Notes: generated by a model from the letters alone, not told the origin. A stretch of 64,000 nucleotides of DNA from DASWTL01 sp966250385 (GCA_966250385.1 CBINHC010000001.1:1-64000), one strand, 5' to 3'; positions 26,123-35,665 are shown, counted from the first letter of the stretch. A program made the numbers and translations.

Positions 26123-27001
26123 ATGCAAAAACAGGAAATTTTTAAGAAGATCGGCGGTATTATTGCCGAGCTGAATGACCAGTATCAATATTTGTCACAG
26201 AACCCGGAAAACCTCAATGACCTGGAGCTGGAACTGTTTCTGGCCAACTCCAGTTTCCTGGCCGATCATATTGAGATCCTGCGGAAGCTGAATCATATTC
26301 CGGGCGCTGCTCCGGCCCGCCAGGCGGAAGCGCAGCATGTTCCGGCGGCGAGGCCCGCGGAACCTGCTCCTGAACTGCCTGCGCCGACCGGGCTTCCGTC
26401 GCTCTTCCCGATAGCGGAAGAGGAAGCTGACGCCGCTTTCGATTATGAAAAAAAGCCTGTGGCAGAACTGTTCGACCGGGAGCTGAGTCCGGAAGAGCAG
26501 GCGATCATCGATCGCCGGAAAGCTGCAGAGCCGGAACCGGAAAGTGAGCCGGCACAGGAAGCCCTTGAGGCGGCTTACGTGATCCCGGAGGAGAAATGGT
26601 CCGAACCCGCCGAAGAACCGCTTCTTCCCGTTACGGAGCCCGTTACTGCAGCACCGGCAGCGGCGCAGCCGGTTGCTGATCCGGCTCCGGCCAGGCTGAC
26701 CATTCATGATGTGATCGCTGCGCAGGTGACCACCGGTACGGTGGCGTCCCGGTTCAGCACCGATACGGTTACCGACCTGAAGTCCGTGATCAGCCTTAAC
26801 GATAAGCTGCTGTTCATCAAAGACCTGTTTAACGGCTATAGCCTGGCCTACAGCGAAGCCATCGAGCTGCTGAACCGGTTTGACAGCCTGGAAGCCGCGG
26901 ACAACTTTCTGAAGCACAATTACGCCGTTAAGAACAAATGGGACAGCAAACCTGAAACGGTTGAGAAACTGTATGCGATCCTGAACAGGAAGTTCTCCTA
27001 A
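26123..27001 (+). CDS. Hypothetical protein, Pro/Ala/Glu-rich linker between two helical ends
   Basis: A 292-residue protein of unknown function with no signal peptide or membrane segment. Residues about 1-60 are a predicted helical domain, about 62-200 a low-complexity Pro/Ala/Glu linker (runs such as PAAARP), and about 205-292 a compact helical C-terminal domain. The C-terminal domain, with a SLNDKLLFIKDLFNG-type motif followed by two further helices, is a family I associate with conserved hypothetical proteins in Bacteroidota, but without a named role. The start at 26123 has a -7 box at proper distance; upstream frame codons lie within the promoter. Its stop overlaps the rodA stop on the opposite strand. 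It may be a scaffold or adaptor; that is a guess. Confidence 0.8.
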   Translation: MQKQEIFKKIGGIIAELNDQYQYLSQNPENLNDLELELFLANSSFLADHIEILRKLNHIPGAAPARQAEAQHVPAARPAEPAPELPAPTGLPSLFPIAEEEADAAFDYEKKPVAELFDRELSPEEQAIIDRRKAAEPEPESEPAQEALEAAYVIPEEKWSEPAEEPLLPVTEPVTAAPAAAQPVADPAPARLTIHDVIAAQVTTGTVASRFSTDTVTDLKSVISLNDKLLFIKDLFNGYSLAYSEAIELLNRFDSLEAADNFLKHNYAVKNKWDSKPETVEKLYAILNRKFS

Positions 27002-28257
27002 ACGATACCCATCCTGTTGGAATCCAGCTTCAGCAGGATGAACAGCAGGATCGTAAAACTCCACAGGGAAGATCCGCCGTAACTGATGAATGGGAGGGGG
27101 ATTCCGATTACCGGGACCAGCCCGATCGTCATTCCGATGTTAATGAAGAAGTGGAAGAACAGGATGGACGCCACCCCGTATCCGTAGATCCGGGTAAAGG
27201 ACGACCGCTGCCGTTCGGCAATATTGATAATCCTCAGCAGGAGGAAAAGATACAAGGCAATCACCACGAAACTTCCCGCAAATCCCCACTCCTCACCTAC
27301 GGTGCAGAAAATGAAGTCAGTACTCTGTTCCGGAACGAAATCGTACTTGGTCTGGGTTCCCTGCAGGTAGCCCTTACCCAGTAACCCCCCTGAGCCGATA
27401 GCTATCTTCGACTGGTTCAGGTTATATCCCTGTCCCCGGGGATCGTCGATCTTACCGAGGATGACGTCGATCCGGTTACGCTGGTGCGGCTGAAGGATCC
27501 GGGAGTATGCGAAGTCAACGCAGAAGATGAAGAGTATGGAGCCTATAGCTCCGATGATCATCATCGAAATGCGTTTCCTGCTTTTTTTGTTATTATAAAT
27601 GAACAAGCCCGCGATCGCCAGGATGCCGATGATCAGGATCACTTTGCTGATCAGCAGCGAAAGAACGAACAGGGCGATGGCCAGTGCGCCGATCACCAGG
27701 AAATAGCCGGACAACCCTTCCCGGTAGAGGACGAAGATCAGCGATGTGAAGGTGAGGGTCGATCCGGTATCCGGCTGCAGCATGATCAGGGCCATCGGGA
27801 TCACCAGGATGAAGATCGTCATGATCTGCGTTTTAAAGTCCTGGATCTTGCTCCCCGATGCGCTCAGGTATCGGGCCAGCAACAGGCAGGTGGAGAACTT
27901 CGCAAATTCGGATGGCTGCAGACGGAAGCTTCCGATGGGTATCCAGGCCTGGTTTCCGCCGACATTCCGGCCGACGACCAGCACGGCAACCAGCAGCAGG
28001 ACCGTTATCCCGTAAAACAGCGGCGCAAGTGATGTGAAGAATTTACTGTCAAGCAGCAGGATGACAGCGCCCAGGACCAGTGCGGAACAGATGAACATCA
28101 GCTGTTTCCCGTAGTTGGTGCCCAGGTCGAAGATACTCGGATTCTCAGGGTCGAATACCGCCGCATGGATATTGAACCACCCGATCACGCACAGGGCAAG
28201 ATAAATACCGATCGTGGTAAGGTCCACATTAAACAGGAAGCTGCGCTGGTTATTCAT
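26998..28257 (-). CDS. rodA: Peptidoglycan glycosyltransferase RodA
   Basis: A 419-residue SEDS-family polytopic protein with about ten membrane helices that polymerises lipid II for side-wall growth. Family features include the NQAWIPIG.F.LQPSE segment (residues about 103-120) and the C-terminal PVIGIPLPFISYGGSSL motif. It acts with PBP2, encoded just upstream (8-base overlap), and is last in the mre-linked operon. The stop overlaps the stop of the preceding plus-strand gene. Confidence 0.95.
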   Translation of the reverse strand: MNNQRSFLFNVDLTTIGIYLALCVIGWFNIHAAVFDPENPSIFDLGTNYGKQLMFICSALVLGAVILLLDSKFFTSLAPLFYGITVLLLVAVLVVGRNVGGNQAWIPIGSFRLQPSEFAKFSTCLLLARYLSASGSKIQDFKTQIMTIFILVIPMALIMLQPDTGSTLTFTSLIFVLYREGLSGYFLVIGALAIALFVLSLLISKVILIIGILAIAGLFIYNNKKSRKRISMMIIGAIGSILFIFCVDFAYSRILQPHQRNRIDVILGKIDDPRGQGYNLNQSKIAIGSGGLLGKGYLQGTQTKYDFVPEQSTDFIFCTVGEEWGFAGSFVVIALYLFLLLRIINIAERQRSSFTRIYGYGVASILFFHFFINIGMTIGLVPVIGIPLPFISYGGSSLWSFTILLFILLKLDSNRMGIV

Positions 28258-30193
28258 CTTTTAGTACTGCTTTCGTAGTGGTGCTGACTGCCGTTTTGGG
28301 AGCGGGCTGCCGGGTACCTGAGGCGGTATCGGCCTTTTTCTTCAAAGTTTCCTTCGGTTTCGGCTTTTCGAAACCGGGCAGCAGGTTGGAATTCATAAAA
28401 TGATCGATGACCGCCTGCGGCCGGCTGATCGTATCGCGAAGGTATTTTTCAACCATAAAACTGGCGATAGGCGCCGACCAGGTAGCTCCGTAACCGGCGT
28501 TTTCGACTACCACGGCGATGGCGATCTTCGGATTATTCCGGGGCGCGAACGCAACGAATACCGAGTGGTCCTTGCCGTGCGGGTTTTGTACCGTACCGGT
28601 CTTTCCGCACATTTCGATGCCCGGGATCCTCGAAAAATACGCCGTACCGCTCGATTGGTTGACCACCCGGCTCATCCCCTCGATGACCGCTTCAAAATGC
28701 CGGGCGTCCACGCCTACAGAATTCTTGGTGGTATACTCGTCCTTGATGACCCTCTCTTCCCCGATCGCCTGGATCAGGTGCGGTTTATAGAAATAACCCC
28801 GGTTTGCCACGATGGCCGTTACGTTGGCCATCTGAAGCGGCGTGATCCCGAGCTCGCCCTGTCCGATGGACAGTGAGATGTTGAATCCGGAGCCCCATCG
28901 TGCGCTTCCCCAGCGTTTGGTGTAATATTCCGATGTGCGGATGATACCCCCGCGTTCATTCGGGAGGTCAATGCCGAGCTCTGTTCCGATGCCGAATTTC
29001 TGGACCGCTTCCTTCCACCGGTCATAAGCCTTGACCGGCCGCATCCCGGCATGGTCGATCATACGGTTGTATACGTAGCCATAGTAGGTATTGCAGGACC
29101 CTTCGATCGACTGGGCCAGATCGATGTTCCCGTGGACGTGGGTACAGCGCATCAGTCCCCGGCGTGCATAACGGTAACCGCCTGCGCAGGTAAAACGGGT
29201 TTCCGGGGTGAGAAGCTGGAACTGCTGGGCCACCAGGGCGTTGATTACCTTGAAGATTGATCCGGGAGGATATTCGGCCTGGATCGGCCGGATGAACATC
29301 GGCTTGTTCGGATCGTTCAGCAGCTTCATATAATTGTTGCCGCGCTGACGTCCGACCATCAGGTTGGGATCATATCCCGGACTGCTGACGAATGCGAGCA
29401 CTTCTCCGGTAGACGGTTCAATGGCGACCACGCTGCCGATCTTGTTTTTCATGAGCCGCTCTCCAAGTTTCTGAAGGTCCTTGTCAAGCGAAGAGATCAT
29501 CCGCTCTCCGCTGACTGCCAGGGTATCGTACTTTCCTTCCGCAAAGTGACCTTTGGGCCGGTTGAATGCGTCGACCATGAGGTTCTGCACGCCCCGCTGA
29601 CCGCGGAGAAGCTCCTCGTAGGAGCGTTCCACCCCCGTCCGGCCGATGTAATCGCCCTGCCGGTAGAAACCCTTCGATTTTTCGATCTCTTTTTCCGTCA
29701 CCTCGCCGATGTAGCCGAGGAACTGTGCGGCGGTGCTGTCCGGATAGCGCCGTACGGTCCGGTTCTGCACATAAAATCCGGGGAATTCGAAAAGTTTTTC
29801 CTGGAACCTCGCATAGGTCAGGGCGGAAAGCTGTTTCTCGAATATGCTGGACCGGTAGGGAGAATAGTTCTTCGCCTTACGGAAGCGTTTGTCGAAGCCC
29901 GCCTTGTCGATGCCGACCAGGCGGCAGAATTCGAGGGTATCAAAGGCCGTTACTTCCCGGGGCACCACCATCAGGTCATAGACCGGCTCATTCTGGACCA
30001 GGATCTGGTTCTTGCGGTCAAGGATGATACCGCGTGCAGGATAGACGATGACTTTGCGCAGAACGTTGTTTTCAGCAGAGAGGTAGTAGCTCTTGTCGAC
30101 AACCTGGATGTAGAACAGGCGGCCGATCAGCAGGATCGCTACTGCAATAAAAATACCCTGAATAACATATCTTCTGGCAAAAAAACTATTCAT
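28250..30193 (-). CDS. mrdA: Penicillin-binding protein 2 (elongasome transpeptidase)
   Basis: A 647-residue class B penicillin-binding protein. One N-terminal membrane anchor (about 11-31) is followed by the dimerisation domain and the transpeptidase domain. Active-site motifs are SxxK (S312 in PGSIFK), SxN (SCN, about residue 365) and KTG (CGKTGT, about 530). It cross-links side-wall peptidoglycan and works with RodA. A disordered Lys/Pro/Thr-rich tail of about 50 residues follows, longer than in enterobacterial homologues. It starts within the mreD stop (TAATG). Confidence 0.95.
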   Translation of the reverse strand: MNSFFARRYVIQGIFIAVAILLIGRLFYIQVVDKSYYLSAENNVLRKVIVYPARGIILDRKNQILVQNEPVYDLMVVPREVTAFDTLEFCRLVGIDKAGFDKRFRKAKNYSPYRSSIFEKQLSALTYARFQEKLFEFPGFYVQNRTVRRYPDSTAAQFLGYIGEVTEKEIEKSKGFYRQGDYIGRTGVERSYEELLRGQRGVQNLMVDAFNRPKGHFAEGKYDTLAVSGERMISSLDKDLQKLGERLMKNKIGSVVAIEPSTGEVLAFVSSPGYDPNLMVGRQRGNNYMKLLNDPNKPMFIRPIQAEYPPGSIFKVINALVAQQFQLLTPETRFTCAGGYRYARRGLMRCTHVHGNIDLAQSIEGSCNTYYGYVYNRMIDHAGMRPVKAYDRWKEAVQKFGIGTELGIDLPNERGGIIRTSEYYTKRWGSARWGSGFNISLSIGQGELGITPLQMANVTAIVANRGYFYKPHLIQAIGEERVIKDEYTTKNSVGVDARHFEAVIEGMSRVVNQSSGTAYFSRIPGIEMCGKTGTVQNPHGKDHSVFVAFAPRNNPKIAIAVVVENAGYGATWSAPIASFMVEKYLRDTISRPQAVIDHFMNSNLLPGFEKPKPKETLKKKADTASGTRQPAPKTAVSTTTKAVLKDE

Positions 30194-30708
30194 TAACGCA
30201 CCTTTCTACGGAAAAAGATAAACTCGGCGATCAGTATCAGCACTATGGTAAATAAGGAACTCAAAAGCGTCCTTAAAAGTATAAAGGGCAGATCAGAAAA
30301 ACGGAAAACTTCCAGCGAAAACAGCACCAGGTGATGGAAGAACGTCAGGAACACCGCATAGAAGAAGAACCACCGGAAGCCCATCAGGCCCAGCCGGGGT
30401 TCGGGTTCATTGTCAAACCCATCCTTCTGGACCGTCACGCTGATGAAGAGCACCCGGACCAGTGCCAGGAGGCTGCAGGCGGCCGCATTCAGTCCCAGCG
30501 TGTCGGAAAAGACATCGACCGTGAGGCCGATCAGGAATGAAAGCAGGAACAGCAGGAAGTTGGGGATCTCGAACGGAAGAAGCAGGATGAACAGGATATA
30601 CAGGTAAGGGGTCGCCAGGTTGTAATACCCGGTATTCTTTAAGAACAGAACCTGTATCAGTACCAGGACAACAAAACGTAAGATGTTCGTAATGATGGTA
30701 GCTCCCAT
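30193..30708 (-). CDS. mreD: Rod shape-determining protein MreD
   Basis: A 171-residue membrane protein with about five hydrophobic helices, consistent with MreD. It links MreC to the PBP2-RodA machinery. It is nested between mreC and mrdA with overlaps or zero gap, which supports identification even though this family is poorly conserved. Confidence 0.9.
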   Translation of the reverse strand: MGATIITNILRFVVLVLIQVLFLKNTGYYNLATPYLYILFILLLPFEIPNFLLFLLSFLIGLTVDVFSDTLGLNAAACSLLALVRVLFISVTVQKDGFDNEPEPRLGLMGFRWFFFYAVFLTFFHHLVLFSLEVFRFSDLPFILLRTLLSSLFTIVLILIAEFIFFRRKVR

Positions 30709-31536
30709 TTATTTCGGATTGTTCTCGGTTTCTAAGGTTTCCTGCTCGGCGGCAAGAATATTGTTGACAACATATACGTACTCAAGTGCACCGAAATCAG
30801 TGGCCAGCCGGACTTCAACATTCAGGAAGCTGTCTCCGCCTTTGGTGCCGGAGCTGATGACCTGGCCGATCGGAACATTCTTCGGAAACAGCGAAAAACC
30901 CGAGGTGACCACCCGGGCGCCTTTACGGACGACGATATGATTGGGGATGTCTTTCAGTGTGCCCCGGTGCGGGTCCATGTTATTGTCGCCCCAGACCATC
31001 GACCCGATGTTCCCGTCCACCATTGCGCTGAACCTGGTTTCACTGTGAAGAAGGGACTGGATGCGCGCGAAATTCTCGCTGACATCCCTGACGATCCCGA
31101 CCACGCCGTTCGGTCCGATCACGCCCATCCCTTTGCGGATGCCGTGCCGGGTTCCGCGGTTGACCGTCAGGTAATTGTTCTGCCTGTGGATCGAGTTGTT
31201 CACCACCTGCGCAACGATATAGGTATACTGCTGGCGGGTCGTCGTATCCTTTACGGTCTTTTCGACAACGGAATCATCATAGAGCGAAGCTTTGAGCTGA
31301 CTCCTCAGCCGCGCGTTTTCGGCTGCAAGACTGTCATTGGTCTTTCCCAGTTTCACATAACTCTCGAATTCGTTGGCCTGTTGATAGATCTGTCCGACAA
31401 ACTGGTTCGAAGAATTCCAGGTACTGGAACGCTGAAAAGAATTATTATTGACGAGCAGGATGAACGAAACCGCAAAGAAAATGATAAAGAAGAAAAATGC
31501 GTTGTACTTACTAAGGAATATCCAGAGATTACGCAT
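30709..31536 (-). CDS. mreC: Rod shape-determining protein MreC
   Basis: A 275-residue bitopic protein. A short cytoplasmic N-terminus and one membrane helix (about 11-29) are followed by a coiled coil (about 65-90) and two beta-barrel domains with the conserved GVVGIVRDVS and GDNNM-type segments. It activates PBP2 in the periplasm. mreD begins at the next base after its stop. The gap to mreB holds an inverted-repeat element. Confidence 0.94.
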   Translation of the reverse strand: MRNLWIFLSKYNAFFFFIIFFAVSFILLVNNNSFQRSSTWNSSNQFVGQIYQQANEFESYVKLGKTNDSLAAENARLRSQLKASLYDDSVVEKTVKDTTTRQQYTYIVAQVVNNSIHRQNNYLTVNRGTRHGIRKGMGVIGPNGVVGIVRDVSENFARIQSLLHSETRFSAMVDGNIGSMVWGDNNMDPHRGTLKDIPNHIVVRKGARVVTSGFSLFPKNVPIGQVISSGTKGGDSFLNVEVRLATDFGALEYVYVVNNILAAEQETLETENNPK

Positions 31537-31548
31537 GGGTCTGGGGGT

Positions 31549-31606
31549 TGAGATCTGAGATTTGAGACGTGAGACATGGATCTCATATCTTACCTCTCAA
31601 ATCTCA
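31549..31606. repeat. TGAGAnn repeat forming a long inverted repeat between mreB and mreC
   Basis: Four 7-base units TGAGAnn run at 31549-31576. Their complements follow: GATCTCA (31579-31585) matches the first unit, and the 12-base TCTCAAATCTCA (31595-31606) is the exact reverse complement of 31556-31567. The transcript in either direction could fold into a hairpin with about 12 pairs. The element is neither coding nor a normal terminator (no T run). Confidence 0.8.
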
Positions 31607-31613
31607 TTTCTGG

Positions 31614-32636
31614 CTACTGCATTAAGAACTTAAAATTCCCGATATTTTTAAGGGCGGTTCCGGTTCCGCGCACGACCGCACGAAGCGGGTCTTCAGCAAC
31701 ATGCACAGGCAGTTTGGTCTTTGCTGCCACGCGTTTATCCAGGCCGCGGAGCAGCGCACCGCCGCCGGTCAGGTAAATACCGGTCTGGTAAATATCCGCG
31801 GACAGTTCGGGCGGAGTGATCTCCAGGGCCTTCAGGATCGCCTCTTCGATTTTCGAAATTGATTTATCGAGACAGTGTGCGATCTCGGTGTAGGAAACGG
31901 TGATCTGCTTCGGCACTCCGGTCATCAGGTCACGTCCCTGTACGGCGAAGTCCGCAGGCGGATCTGAAAGCTCAGGAAGCGCCGCACCGACTTCGATCTT
32001 GATCTTTTCTGCAGTACGGTCACCGATCATAATATTATGCTGACGGCGGATATACTGTACGATATCGCTGTCAAAGTTATCTCCTGCAACCCGGATGGAC
32101 TGATCGCAGACAATACCGGAAAGTGCAATAACGGCAATCTCGGTCGTACCGCCACCGATATCGATGATCATGTTACCCATCGGCTCTTCCACATCGATAC
32201 CAATACCTACGGCAGCGGCCATCGGTTCATGGATCAGGTACACCTCCTTGGCGCCGGCAATTTCAGCAGAGTCGCGCACCGCGCGCTTTTCCACCTCCGT
32301 GATTCCGGAAGGAATACAGATAACCATGCGCAGGGACGGGAAGAACCAGCCCTTGCCGTTGTTGATCATCTTGATCATACCGCGGATCATGTGTTCCGCG
32401 GCATTGAAGTCGGCGATCACACCATCCTTAAGCGGACGTACGGTACGAATGTTCTCGTGGGTTTTGCCCTCCATCTGCATGGCCTGGCGGCCGATAGCAA
32501 TTACTTTATTTGTTGTGCGGTCGAAAGCCACGATCGAAGGCTCGTCAACCACTACTTTGTCATTATGTATGATCAGGGTGTTTGCCGTCCCCAAGTCTAT
32601 AGCAATTTCCTGTGTAAACCAGTTAAATAAACCCAT
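31614..32636 (-). CDS. mreB: Rod shape-determining protein MreB (actin homologue)
   Basis: A 340-residue cytoplasmic actin-like ATPase. Phosphate-1 motif IDLGTANT (about 13-20), the connect-1/phosphate-2 motif IDIGGGTTEIAVIAL (about 159-173), and the adenosine motif with LTGGGALLRGL (about 290-300) are visible. It forms membrane filaments that direct the elongasome encoded downstream. An exact -7 box lies 35 bases upstream. The inverted-repeat element separates it from mreC, so mreB may be expressed at a higher level. Confidence 0.96.
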   Translation of the reverse strand: MGLFNWFTQEIAIDLGTANTLIIHNDKVVVDEPSIVAFDRTTNKVIAIGRQAMQMEGKTHENIRTVRPLKDGVIADFNAAEHMIRGMIKMINNGKGWFFPSLRMVICIPSGITEVEKRAVRDSAEIAGAKEVYLIHEPMAAAVGIGIDVEEPMGNMIIDIGGGTTEIAVIALSGIVCDQSIRVAGDNFDSDIVQYIRRQHNIMIGDRTAEKIKIEVGAALPELSDPPADFAVQGRDLMTGVPKQITVSYTEIAHCLDKSISKIEEAILKALEITPPELSADIYQTGIYLTGGGALLRGLDKRVAAKTKLPVHVAEDPLRAVVRGTGTALKNIGNFKFLMQ

Positions 32637-32670
32637 CCGCTTTTAGGTTAAAATTTGTAAAAAAAGTACG

Positions 32671-32678
32671 CAAAAATA
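32671..32678 (-). promoter_or_regulatory. Putative -7 box of mreB (TATTTTTG)
   Basis: CAAAAATA on the plus strand reads as TATTTTTG on the minus strand, an exact TAnnTTTG 34 bases upstream of the mreB ATG. No good -33 is seen. Confidence 0.5.
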
Positions 32679-32741
32679 GTCTAAAACTCCCTAACTGTAA
32701 CTTTCCGAAAGCCAAAACTTTATGAAAGTACTGAAGTTTCT

Positions 32742-34268
32742 TTAATGTTTAAAATGACGGATGCCGGTTGTCACCATACCGGCACCTTTGGCGTTCGCCA
32801 TATCGACGGAATCCTGGTCCTTGATCGATCCGCCCGGCTGCAGGATCATTCCTACGCCAGCCTCAGCGGCAATCTCGACACAGTCCGGGAACGGGAAAAA
32901 CGCATCGGAGGCCATGACGGAGTTTTTAACGTCAAAGCCGAAGGCTTCAGCCTTGACCAGCGCCTGCTTCAAAGCGTCCACCCTGGAAGTCTGACCGACG
33001 CCGCTTGCGAGCAGCTGCCGGTTCCGGGCCAGTACGATGGTGTTTGATTTGGTATGCTTGACGATCTTATTTGCAAACACCAGGTCCTCCAGCTCCGACG
33101 CTGTCGGAGTTCTGTCCGTAACCGGTGTCATGTCAGCCGCACTTTCCATTTTCAGATCCTTGTCCTGCTCAATCACGCCGTTCAGCAATGTCTTAAATTG
33201 CTTCGCCGGTAGTTTAACGTTGTTTCGCTTCAAAAGGATACGATTTTTTTTAACTGTAAGCGTTTTTAGCGCATCTTCCGCGAAGTCCGGGGCGATCAGG
33301 ACCTCGAAAAACAATTTGTTGATCTCCGCAGCGGTCTGGTTGTCAACGGTGCCGTTGCAGATCAGTACCCCGCCGAAGGCGGAGACAGGATCGCATGCCA
33401 GTGCGTCGTTCCAGGCATCGAGCATCGATGCCCTGCTGGATACACCGCACGCGTTGGTGTGTTTGAGGATCGCAAAGGTCGGCTCGGTGAATTCATCGAT
33501 CAGCGCGACGGCTGCGTCAATGTCCACCAGGTTGTTGTATGAAAGCTCTTTTCCGTTCAGTTTTTCGAACATCTGGTCCAGGTCGCCATAGAAGGTGCCC
33601 TGCTGATGGGGATTCTCCCCGTACCGGAGCGCCCGGGATTGAGGTATGCTTTGTTTGAAAACCGGCATCGGTTCTTCCTGGTTGAAATAGTTGAAGATGG
33701 CGGTATCGTAGTGAGAACTGATATGGAAGGCCTTACGGGCAAAGTGTCGGCGGTGTTCCAGCGATGTAGCGCCGTTATTCTCCCGGAGAATGTCCGCGAG
33801 TACCGTGTAATCGTCTTTAGAAGCGATAATGACCACGTCCTTGTGATTCTTGGCAGCTGCCCGGATCAGTGAAATTCCGCCGATATCGATCTTTTCGATG
33901 ATATCCGCTTCCGGGGCGCCTGAAGCAGCCGTCTCTTCGAAGGGATACAGATCCACGATGACGAGGTCGATTTCCGGGATCTCGTACTGGCCGATCTGTG
34001 AACGGTCGTCCTGCAGATCACGACGGGTCAGAATTCCGCCGAAGACCTTCGGGTGGAGGGTCTTTACCCGGCCGCCGAGGATCGACGGATAGCCGGTCAG
34101 GTCTTCAACCGCCACAACCCCGATACCCAGGTCCCGGATAAACTGTTCCGTACCGCCTGTAGAGTAGATGGTCACTCCGGATTCATTCAGGAGTTTTACC
34201 AGCGGTTCCAGGTTATCTTTGTAAAAAACTGATATTAAAGCGCTTTTGATTTTTACGGGATGTGTCAT
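32742..34268 (-). CDS. purH: Bifunctional AICAR formyltransferase/IMP cyclohydrolase
   Basis: A 508-residue cytoplasmic enzyme of late purine biosynthesis. The N-terminal MGS-like cyclohydrolase domain (about 1-185) has the STGGT and GRVKTLHPK motifs. The C-terminal transformylase domain follows, with RYGENPHQ (about 216-223), the LKHTNACGV segment and the terminal FPFPD / QPGGS.KD motifs. It makes FAICAR and then IMP. An exact -7 box is 20 bases upstream, so purH has its own promoter although purN lies just upstream on the same strand. Confidence 0.97.
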   Translation of the reverse strand: MTHPVKIKSALISVFYKDNLEPLVKLLNESGVTIYSTGGTEQFIRDLGIGVVAVEDLTGYPSILGGRVKTLHPKVFGGILTRRDLQDDRSQIGQYEIPEIDLVIVDLYPFEETAASGAPEADIIEKIDIGGISLIRAAAKNHKDVVIIASKDDYTVLADILRENNGATSLEHRRHFARKAFHISSHYDTAIFNYFNQEEPMPVFKQSIPQSRALRYGENPHQQGTFYGDLDQMFEKLNGKELSYNNLVDIDAAVALIDEFTEPTFAILKHTNACGVSSRASMLDAWNDALACDPVSAFGGVLICNGTVDNQTAAEINKLFFEVLIAPDFAEDALKTLTVKKNRILLKRNNVKLPAKQFKTLLNGVIEQDKDLKMESAADMTPVTDRTPTASELEDLVFANKIVKHTKSNTIVLARNRQLLASGVGQTSRVDALKQALVKAEAFGFDVKNSVMASDAFFPFPDCVEIAAEAGVGMILQPGGSIKDQDSVDMANAKGAGMVTTGIRHFKH

Positions 34269-34288
34269 CAGGGTTGTATTTTAAGCGG

Positions 34289-34296
34289 CAAAGATA
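34289..34296 (-). promoter_or_regulatory. Putative -7 box of purH (TATCTTTG)
   Basis: CAAAGATA on the plus strand gives TATCTTTG, an exact TAnnTTTG 20 bases before the purH ATG. No clear -33 is visible. Confidence 0.55.
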
Positions 34297-34392
34297 GTGT
34301 TTTGAGTAATTTTTCGCCACCTAATTTTGGAAAGTCCCGATCAGCCGTTCCGGAGCTTTGTCCGGCAAGGCGGAGTTTCCCCGGCTGCCCCC

Positions 34393-34974
34393 CTATTCGC
34401 TCTTCATGCGTCTGAGCAGCTGTTCGACGATCTTCGGATAGTGCTGGTGCTCGAGCTGCTGCCCCTTGAATTTGATCATCTCCAGGTCGTCACCCTTCTC
34501 GATCCTGAAACGGGACTGGTGAATGATCTCGCCTTCGTCGAAGTGCTCGTTCACGAAATGGATCGTAATGCCGGACTCTTCCTCTTTATTGGCCAGTACG
34601 GATTTGTGAACCCGGTCGCCGTACATCCCTTTTCCGCCATACTTGGGAAGGAGCGCGGGATGGATGTTGATGATCCGGTTCGGGAAGGCTTTCAGGAGGT
34701 TTTCGGGAATGAGCCACAGGAACCCGGCCAGTACGATGATATCGGTCTGCAGGTTTTTCAGGAGCTCCACCACCGAATCCGAGTGATAGAATTCTTCCCG
34801 GTCAAAAACGTGGGAAGGGATCTCGAAGTTGTCTGCACGCTGAAGAACGTAGGCATCGGGATTATTGGTGAGCACCAGCGCCACTTCGGCCTCATCATGT
34901 TTCTTAAAGTGCTCCATGATCTTCTGGGCATTGGATCCGGAACCTGATGCAAAAATAGCGATGCGTTTCTTCAC
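34393..34974 (-). CDS. purN: Phosphoribosylglycinamide formyltransferase
   Basis: A 193-residue enzyme that transfers a formyl group from 10-formyl-THF to GAR in purine synthesis. Catalytic residues N103, H105 and D146 are present in NIHPALLPKYGG and HFDEGEI. The N-terminal SGSGSNAQ phosphate-binding motif is typical. It sits next to purH but with a 124-base gap and a separate purH -7 box, so the two are likely regulated together rather than strictly co-transcribed. Confidence 0.95.
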   Translation of the reverse strand: MKKRIAIFASGSGSNAQKIMEHFKKHDEAEVALVLTNNPDAYVLQRADNFEIPSHVFDREEFYHSDSVVELLKNLQTDIIVLAGFLWLIPENLLKAFPNRIINIHPALLPKYGGKGMYGDRVHKSVLANKEEESGITIHFVNEHFDEGEIIHQSRFRIEKGDDLEMIKFKGQQLEHQHYPKIVEQLLRRMKSE

Positions 34975-35095
34975 GGGGTGGTTGCGTTGATGATGTCTCC
35001 AAAGATATTATTTTCTGTCACAAAATGTTCAGAAAGGAGATCGCGTCACATTAAGGCATGGCTTTTGGGAGTACCAGGCATACATCAAGTGAACT

Positions 35096-35656
35096 ATGGA
35101 AAATCTGAGTAACAAGAAGATCGCCATTCTCACCGAGGATGGTTTCGAAGAAGTTGAGCTGACCAGCCCGAAGCAGGCACTGGAAGCTGCAGGCGCCACA
35201 ACGCATGTGATCTCCCCGAAAACCGGTTCGGTAAAGGCCTGGGATCACGATCACTGGTCGATCGAATGCCCTGTGGACCGCGTACTGTCGGATGCCAATG
35301 CGGATGATTATGACGGACTGCTGCTGCCCGGCGGCGTGTTCAACCCTGACAAACTGAGGACCAATGAAAAGGCCGTGGAATTCGTAAAGAAGTTCTTTGA
35401 TGCGGGGAAACCGGTTGCAGCCATCTGTCATGGCCCGCAGACCCTGATCAACGCCGGTGTTGTGTCAGGCCGGAAAATGACTTCTTATCCGTCCATCAGC
35501 CGGGACCTGATCAATGCGGGTGCAAACTGGGTGGATGAAGAAGTGGTGGTGGATCAGGGACTGGTAACCAGCCGGAAACCCGATGATCTGCCCGCGTTCA
35601 ATGAAAAGATGTGTGAAGAATTCGCGGAAGGGATTCATGCAGGACCGCATGTCTGA
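35096..35656 (+). CDS. DJ-1/PfpI family protein (type 1 glutamine amidotransferase-like)
   Basis: A 186-residue cytoplasmic protein of the PfpI/YhbO group of the DJ-1 superfamily. The nucleophile Cys lies in AICHGP (about residue 109), with a GFEEVEL Glu near residue 18. Family members are implicated in stress resistance; deglycase or chaperone activity is debated. It stands alone, divergent from purN, and a terminator follows. Confidence 0.92.
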   Translation: MENLSNKKIAILTEDGFEEVELTSPKQALEAAGATTHVISPKTGSVKAWDHDHWSIECPVDRVLSDANADDYDGLLLPGGVFNPDKLRTNEKAVEFVKKFFDAGKPVAAICHGPQTLINAGVVSGRKMTSYPSISRDLINAGANWVDEEVVVDQGLVTSRKPDDLPAFNEKMCEEFAEGIHAGPHV

Positions 35657-35665
35657 TCAGGCATC

